DNA of 7,996 nucleotides, taken from a bacterium. GTDB taxonomy: Bacteria > BMS3Abin14. Positions 4,799 through 7,996 of this stretch are shown one piece after another. The stretch covers positions 1,771,749 to 1,779,744 of the forward strand of contig CP070682.1 of the NCBI GenBank assembly GCA_020352595.1, in the 5' to 3' direction. The position numbers and the translations under genes are program-made. The notes under the pieces are model-generated. The model ran no database searches, had not been told where the DNA came from, and saw only the letters and a program-made list of their open reading frames with translations. The first letter of the stretch is position 1; each line of letters begins with the position of its first letter.

Positions 4799-7069
4799 TC
4801 AGAGCTCGTCAAGAGTCCCGAGTGCCAAGACGAGCAGGTTCAAAGGTACGTCCACCTCCAGCGCCGGGTCCTCGTCCCGGGCCGATTCCAGTTCGCGGAT
4901 GGCGTGTCGGATGTGGACGAGAGCTGCATTGGTGTTGTCCTTTTCCAGGAGATCGATGGCCCCGTTTGCCGCGAGGCCTTCGCTCTGCCCCTCCAGGTCG
5001 CCAATGGCATTATGGACGTGACGGTTACCGGCGTGGGGCCGGAGCATCTCCACGATCTCCCCGAGGCCTTCGAGAAGGCTCACCACCCTGATGGTCTGTG
5101 AATCCGAACCGGTACCGCCATCGTCATCGGCAACCGTGAAGGTGACAGGGTGGCTGCCGGGCACGGCAAAGGAATGCCTGACCTGGACCGGACCGGTGAG
5201 GGCACCGAGGTCCGTCACCGCACCGTCTCCCCACACCACGTCCCCCGTGTGAGTATCCAGGGAGCCGGGATCCGAGTAGCTGCCTGAAAGTTCCAGCATC
5301 ACACCCGTGAAGGTGAAGGGCAGGTCCTCGCCCAGAACACCCCCATATTCTGTTGCAATACTTTCGATGGTGACGGCGGGAGGCACGTTGTTCACCGTGA
5401 CCTCGAGGGTGCCCCGGCCGGAAAAACCGTCCGAGTCCGCAACGGTCATCAGGACCGTGTGCACGGAAGGCCCCTCATCATAAAGGTGCCCCAGGGGGAG
5501 GGTCTCCGCCGGGAGGGCCGGGAATGTCTCTGATGTGCCGTCGCCCCAGTCCACCTGGACCGACCAGTCCTGGCCGGAAGTGACGGCATCGGTGAAGGAG
5601 CAGCCGCCGAAGGAGGCCAGGCTCCCTTCGTCCGCACTGGCCTGCTCCGGGGTGCCGACCAGGGGTGGGTGAAAATAGAGGGAGGCGAACTCGCCCAGTT
5701 CCAGGCTTTGGCAGCGGTCGTCCCAGTCGCACTCCAGGGGCGGGACGATCTCGGTGAAAATAAAGTTGGGCCACTTGTTGTCGTGGCCGCCGCTGTAGAG
5801 GATAAGCTGGCCTTCCGCGCTGACGTACACTCCTCCCACCGCATCGAAGCTGCCGATGTCGGTGGGTTCACTCATGTACATGTGCTTCTCAAGGGCCAGC
5901 TGGACCGTGAAATCGTCGCCATTGCGCAGGATCTTGAAAAGCTTGGCCCAGTCGTCGTGAACGGCGATGGCCGAAGAGCTGCTTTTGTCGGTGGTGACGA
6001 GGTAAAGGTCCCCGTTGTTGTCGTGCAGGAAGTTGATCATCTGCCAGTCGAGCTTCTTGTCCACCCCGAAGAAGGTCCCCTCCTTTCGCCATTCGTCCTC
6101 GCCGATGGTGACGCCGTTAAGACCCTGCAGATCGTCGGCGTCCCAGTGCCCCAGCCTCTCGATGGCCGGCTTGCCGCTGGGGTCTTGCGCAGTGCACAGC
6201 TTCGTCTCGTCCAGCTCGTAAAAGGTGAGGGCCGTCGCCCGGTTGTAACTCCCTCCTGTCGTGTGGGCGAACAGGTAGGTCCCGTTCTCCAGGGTCACCC
6301 CCAGCGTGCCGATCTTCGGCAGATCAGAGAAAAGGTCGCTGCTGTTCTCAACCTGGAACTTTTCGATCTGGCACATGAACTGAGGGTTGGCAGGGGTGAC
6401 GCTCGTATCCAGGGGGTCCGACATGTTGAACACCAGGAGGGCGCCCCTGCCCTCCTCTTCTCCTACGCAATGGCCCTCGTCAGGATCGTAATTGCAGGTC
6501 TTCTCCACCGGTATGAAGAGCCTGTCGCCCACGACCTGCCCACTGCCGGGATGTTTCCAGTCCACGTCCTCGCCTTGCCATATGGGATCGATGCCATCCG
6601 TGTGGATGCTCCTGACCGTGTGGTCCTCCACCAGGGGCTGGCGCTGGGGAATATTGGCCATCGCCAGGGCTCCCCCTGAGCGGGTCCTGGAACCCATCTC
6701 GACGATGAGGATCTCGCCCGGGTAGTCGGTTCCCAGCTCAATGGGATTTCCGTTCCTGGTCAGGTAGAGATAGGCTGTACCGTCGGCGCCCTGGACCCGG
6801 TGGATGCCCTGGTAGTGTTTCCTCATGGTCGGATCGTTGCCGATGAAGCCCCCGGCCTCGTTGTTCCAGTAGCGGAAGGTGAAGGGTTGACCCCCCTCGG
6901 GGTTGATGAAAAAGAACTGGTTAAACAGGGATGGAACAGGCCGGTCCTCCGACTGCGCGGCCACTCCGGGAGTGGAGGCCTGGGTTGGCTGCCTTTGATC
7001 TGCGCCGCAGGAGGCCAGGGCCGAAAGAAGAAAAACCGTACAGATCAGCGATAAGGGTTTTCCAGACAT
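4799..7069 (-). CDS. Large exported lipoprotein with two PKD domains and unrecognised N-terminal domain
   Basis: A 756-residue predicted lipoprotein. Residues 1-20 are a signal peptide with lipobox LASC and lipid-acceptor cysteine 21; glycine follows, so outer-membrane sorting is likely in a diderm. Residues about 45-445 match no family I know. They are rich in short beta-strand turns (DGTAYLYLTRNGN, NGTYLFAHTTGG, NGDLYLVTTD, EGQLILYSGGHDN), which suggests a propeller or other all-beta fold. Two PKD domains follow, near 472-563 (VDWGDGTSETF, LMTVADSDGFSG) and 568-664 (YSDPGSLDTHTGDVVWGDG, VTFTVADDDGG). A helical tail (about 665-756) holds HNAIGDLEGQ and LVHIRHAIRELESARDEDPA. Eight of the nine cysteines (all but C10) fall at or after the lipid cysteine; C447 and C453 may pair. 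The ATG at 7067-7069 was chosen because GGAGG (7076-7080) lies 6 nt upstream and the signal peptide begins there; a TTG at 7195 would overlap the promoter. PKD domains usually mediate binding to polysaccharide or protein. Enzymatic activity is not evident. Confidence 0.88.
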   Translation of the reverse strand: MSGKPLSLICTVFLLSALASCGADQRQPTQASTPGVAAQSEDRPVPSLFNQFFFINPEGGQPFTFRYWNNEAGGFIGNDPTMRKHYQGIHRVQGADGTAYLYLTRNGNPIELGTDYPGEILIVEMGSRTRSGGALAMANIPQRQPLVEDHTVRSIHTDGIDPIWQGEDVDWKHPGSGQVVGDRLFIPVEKTCNYDPDEGHCVGEEEGRGALLVFNMSDPLDTSVTPANPQFMCQIEKFQVENSSDLFSDLPKIGTLGVTLENGTYLFAHTTGGSYNRATALTFYELDETKLCTAQDPSGKPAIERLGHWDADDLQGLNGVTIGEDEWRKEGTFFGVDKKLDWQMINFLHDNNGDLYLVTTDKSSSSAIAVHDDWAKLFKILRNGDDFTVQLALEKHMYMSEPTDIGSFDAVGGVYVSAEGQLILYSGGHDNKWPNFIFTEIVPPLECDWDDRCQSLELGEFASLYFHPPLVGTPEQASADEGSLASFGGCSFTDAVTSGQDWSVQVDWGDGTSETFPALPAETLPLGHLYDEGPSVHTVLMTVADSDGFSGRGTLEVTVNNVPPAVTIESIATEYGGVLGEDLPFTFTGVMLELSGSYSDPGSLDTHTGDVVWGDGAVTDLGALTGPVQVRHSFAVPGSHPVTFTVADDDGGTGSDSQTIRVVSLLEGLGEIVEMLRPHAGNRHVHNAIGDLEGQSEGLAANGAIDLLEKDNTNAALVHIRHAIRELESARDEDPALEVDVPLNLLVLALGTLDEL

Positions 7070-7075
7070 GACCGT

Positions 7076-7116
7076 CCTCCAGAAAAGCAAAAAGCTGTTT
7101 CCAGGGGAAACAGCTT
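7076..7116 (-). terminator. Terminator-like hairpin in the leader of the PKD lipoprotein gene
   Basis: A perfect 11-bp stem, AAGCTGTTTCC (7092-7102) with GGAAACAGCTT (7106-7116), has a 3-nt loop. On the minus strand it runs into TTTGCTTTTC, giving five consecutive T residues counting the stem end, and then the GGAGG ribosome site (7076-7080). No minus-strand gene lies upstream, so it is an attenuator candidate rather than the end of another gene. A role only in ribosome access or mRNA stability is also possible. Confidence 0.55.
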
Positions 7117-7149
7117 CAGTGAAAGTGGAAATATTTAACGCGTTATGTG

Positions 7150-7195
7150 CCCCCCCCCTTGAAGAAATTATATCCGTGCGCCCGGCCGGCCGCAA
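7150..7195 (-). promoter_or_regulatory. Sigma-70-type promoter of the PKD lipoprotein gene, followed by a G9 tract
   Basis: On the minus strand TTGCGG (7190-7195) is followed after 17 nt by a consensus TATAAT (7167-7172). Transcription should start near 7160, giving a leader of about 90 nt. The run of nine G on this strand (7150-7158) would be in the first dozen or so transcribed bases. Confidence 0.65.
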
Positions 7196-7306
7196 TGCAC
7201 CTCTGCTTTTCCGGTGTCATAACAGAAATTGGAACTTTTTCAGAAACATGGCCTCATGGGTAAATAAAGCCTTAAACCCTGAGACAGGACCCCGGGGCCT
7301 TCCATG

Positions 7307-7333
7307 AATTTGAAATTTGAGGACCGTCCCCCG
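7307..7333 (+). repeat. 27-nt direct repeat, copy 2 (upstream of the PKD lipoprotein gene)
   Basis: AATTTGAA followed by ATTTGAGGACCGTCCCCCG. Same orientation as copy 1 at 4766-4792, 26 of 27 identical; starts are 2541 nt apart. This copy begins with two tandem AATTTGA heptamers. It lies 238 nt before the lipoprotein start codon and beyond its promoter, so the pair encloses the whole transcription unit and no other gene. Confidence 0.85.
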
Positions 7334-7347
7334 GAACCCCTAAACAC

Positions 7348-7370
7348 CCTATTTGCTTTCCCAAAATAGG
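7348..7370 (+). promoter_or_regulatory. Inverted repeat, possible enhancer site for the sigma-54 promoter
   Basis: CCTATTT (7348-7354) and AAATAGG (7364-7370) form a perfect 7-bp inverted repeat with a 9-nt spacer, centred about 90 nt upstream of the predicted sigma-54 transcript start, a usual place for a bacterial enhancer-binding protein. A run of seven T (7374-7380) follows, so it could instead be a weak plus-strand terminator, although no plus-strand gene precedes it here. Confidence 0.4.
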
Positions 7371-7400
7371 CAGTTTTTTTCCTCCTTCCACGATGATATA

Positions 7401-7426
7401 CCTGTAAACAGTGGCTTTTTTACAGG
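7401..7426 (+). promoter_or_regulatory. Inverted repeat overlapping the -24 element, operator candidate
   Basis: CCTGTAAA (7401-7408) and TTTACAGG (7419-7426) are perfect 8-bp arms 10 nt apart. The right arm ends on the GG of the -24 box, so a bound protein would block sigma-54 polymerase. It could also be a coincidental AT-rich hairpin. Confidence 0.4.
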
Positions 7427-7439
7427 CACGGTTCTTGCG
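7424..7439 (+). promoter_or_regulatory. Sigma-54 (-24/-12) promoter of the plus-strand lipoprotein gene
   Basis: AGGCACGGTTCTTGCG matches the TGGCACG-N4-TTGCW consensus at all but the first and last positions. The invariant GG (7425-7426) and GC (7437-7438) have the required 10-nt spacing. Transcription should start near 7450, about 40 nt before the ATG. Such promoters need an enhancer-binding ATPase, which is not encoded in this window. Confidence 0.75.
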
Positions 7440-7490
7440 TAATTTGTTCGGTTAATCCCTCGAATACACCCTTAACCCGGGAGGGGAGTT

Positions 7491-7996
7491 ATGGGATCCG
7501 GAAGAAAGTGCCTCACTTCGGTTGTGGAACCCGGCAAGATCTGTCTGCTCATGGCAGTCCTGGTCCTGCAGGGCCTTTTCGCCTGCGGCGGAAGCTCCAG
7601 AAACACCACGGACAGGGCTGACATGCTGGCTGTGACAGGCGAAGAGCTTGTCATCAGTGCCGCCGCCCTGGATCCGGACACGGGTTCCATTCTGATCAGT
7701 GGACGGAACTTTACCGGCGGATACGCGCCGGTGGTGACCCTTGACGGGATCGTCCAGACCGTTACCGACTACAACCCCACGGAGATCACAGCCTCCTACA
7801 CCGGACCCGCCGATCCCCTTGGCGCTCTTCTTTTAACTGTCCAGAGGGGCCCGGCCCTGACGGACCATGACAGCTACAGCATCGTTCTCGGGGCGGCCGA
7901 TCCGGCAGACCCCGTCAACCACAACCAGCTTGTCATCTGGTCCCTGCGCGTGGAGATGCTGAGCGGTCAGCCATGGCTCGTCATCGTGGGGAACAA
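7491..7996 (+). CDS. Exported lipoprotein with IPT/TIG-like domain (partial, continues past window)
   Basis: The first 168 residues of a predicted lipoprotein are present and the frame is open to the window end. A hydrophobic stretch at about 17-31 ends in lipobox LFAC with cysteine 32, and GGSS follows. The signal region is somewhat long because of the preceding MGSGRKCLTSVVEPGK. Residues about 52-133 look like an IPT/TIG immunoglobulin-like domain: SAAALDPDTGSILISGRNFT, PVVTLDGIVQTVTDYNPTEI, then LGALLLTVQRG and SYSIVLG. In my memory such domains head long surface proteins of environmental proteobacteria, some of them followed by collagen-like repeats; whether that applies here cannot be seen. 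The ATG at 7491-7493 has GGGAGG (7479-7484) 6 nt upstream. It is divergent from the PKD lipoprotein gene across a 421-nt intergenic region and is read from the sigma-54 promoter at 7424-7439. Function is unknown; an extracytoplasmic structural or adhesive role is a guess. Confidence 0.82.
   Translation, partial: MGSGRKCLTSVVEPGKICLLMAVLVLQGLFACGGSSRNTTDRADMLAVTGEELVISAAALDPDTGSILISGRNFTGGYAPVVTLDGIVQTVTDYNPTEITASYTGPADPLGALLLTVQRGPALTDHDSYSIVLGAADPADPVNHNQLVIWSLRVEMLSGQPWLVIVGN

Noticed and set aside
7070..7195. N-terminal extension of the PKD lipoprotein from a TTG codon
   Set aside because: It would bury the signal peptide and lipobox 42 residues in, overlaps the TATAAT promoter, and ignores the GGAGG-spaced ATG.
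4766..7333. CRISPR array or composite transposon reading of the direct repeats
   Set aside because: Only two copies 2.5 kb apart, no spacers, no transposase and no long inverted repeats at the ends.
7348..7380. Plus-strand intrinsic terminator
   Set aside because: There is a 7-bp AT-rich stem and seven T residues, but no plus-strand gene precedes it in the window; its position suits an activator site better.

Overview
This window looks like the chromosome of a GC-rich, diderm (Gram-negative) environmental bacterium. The solute-binding protein has a signal peptidase I-type leader rather than a lipobox. Two other exported proteins have lipoboxes. A well-formed sigma-54 (-24/-12) promoter is present. 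A Desulfobacterota/deltaproteobacterial or related origin would fit, but no marker gene settles this, so treat the taxonomy as a guess.

Positions 1-3806 (minus strand) hold a four-gene carbohydrate ABC importer of the CUT1 class, in the order binding protein (gtsA), permease (gtsB), permease (gtsC), ATPase (gtsD, cut off by the window start). From memory of the families, all four resemble the glucose/mannose GtsABCD system of Pseudomonas, and gtsA-C do so closely along their whole length. The periplasmic protein would capture glucose or mannose, the two permeases form the channel, and an ATPase dimer powers uptake. gtsB and gtsC overlap by 8 nt and gtsC-gtsD are 32 nt apart. gtsA and gtsB are separated by 122 nt containing a perfect 12-bp GC-rich hairpin, typical of an element that keeps binding-protein mRNA more abundant than permease mRNA. 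Upstream of gtsA are a roughly 165-nt leader with a possible 24-codon leader peptide that ends on the gtsA start codon, and a candidate promoter.

Positions 4011-4600 hold a patch of imperfect palindromes resembling dispersed intergenic repeats. Next come an excellent intrinsic terminator and a small monocistronic DUF1059-family gene (minus strand) with a nested pair of inverted repeats in its promoter/leader region.

Positions 4766-7333 form a cassette-like unit. A 756-residue lipoprotein gene (minus strand) has a large unrecognised N-terminal region, two PKD domains and a helical C-terminus. Together with its own TATAAT promoter it is bracketed by two directly repeated 27-nt sequences (26/27 identical). 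Its leader has a G9 run and a terminator-like hairpin directly before the ribosome binding site.

Positions 7340-7996 begin a divergent plus-strand gene for another lipoprotein with an IPT/TIG-like domain, which runs off the window. It has a strong sigma-54 promoter with an inverted repeat about 80-100 nt upstream of the predicted transcription start (a plausible enhancer site) and another overlapping the -24 box. I see no tRNA, rRNA, CRISPR array or transposase.
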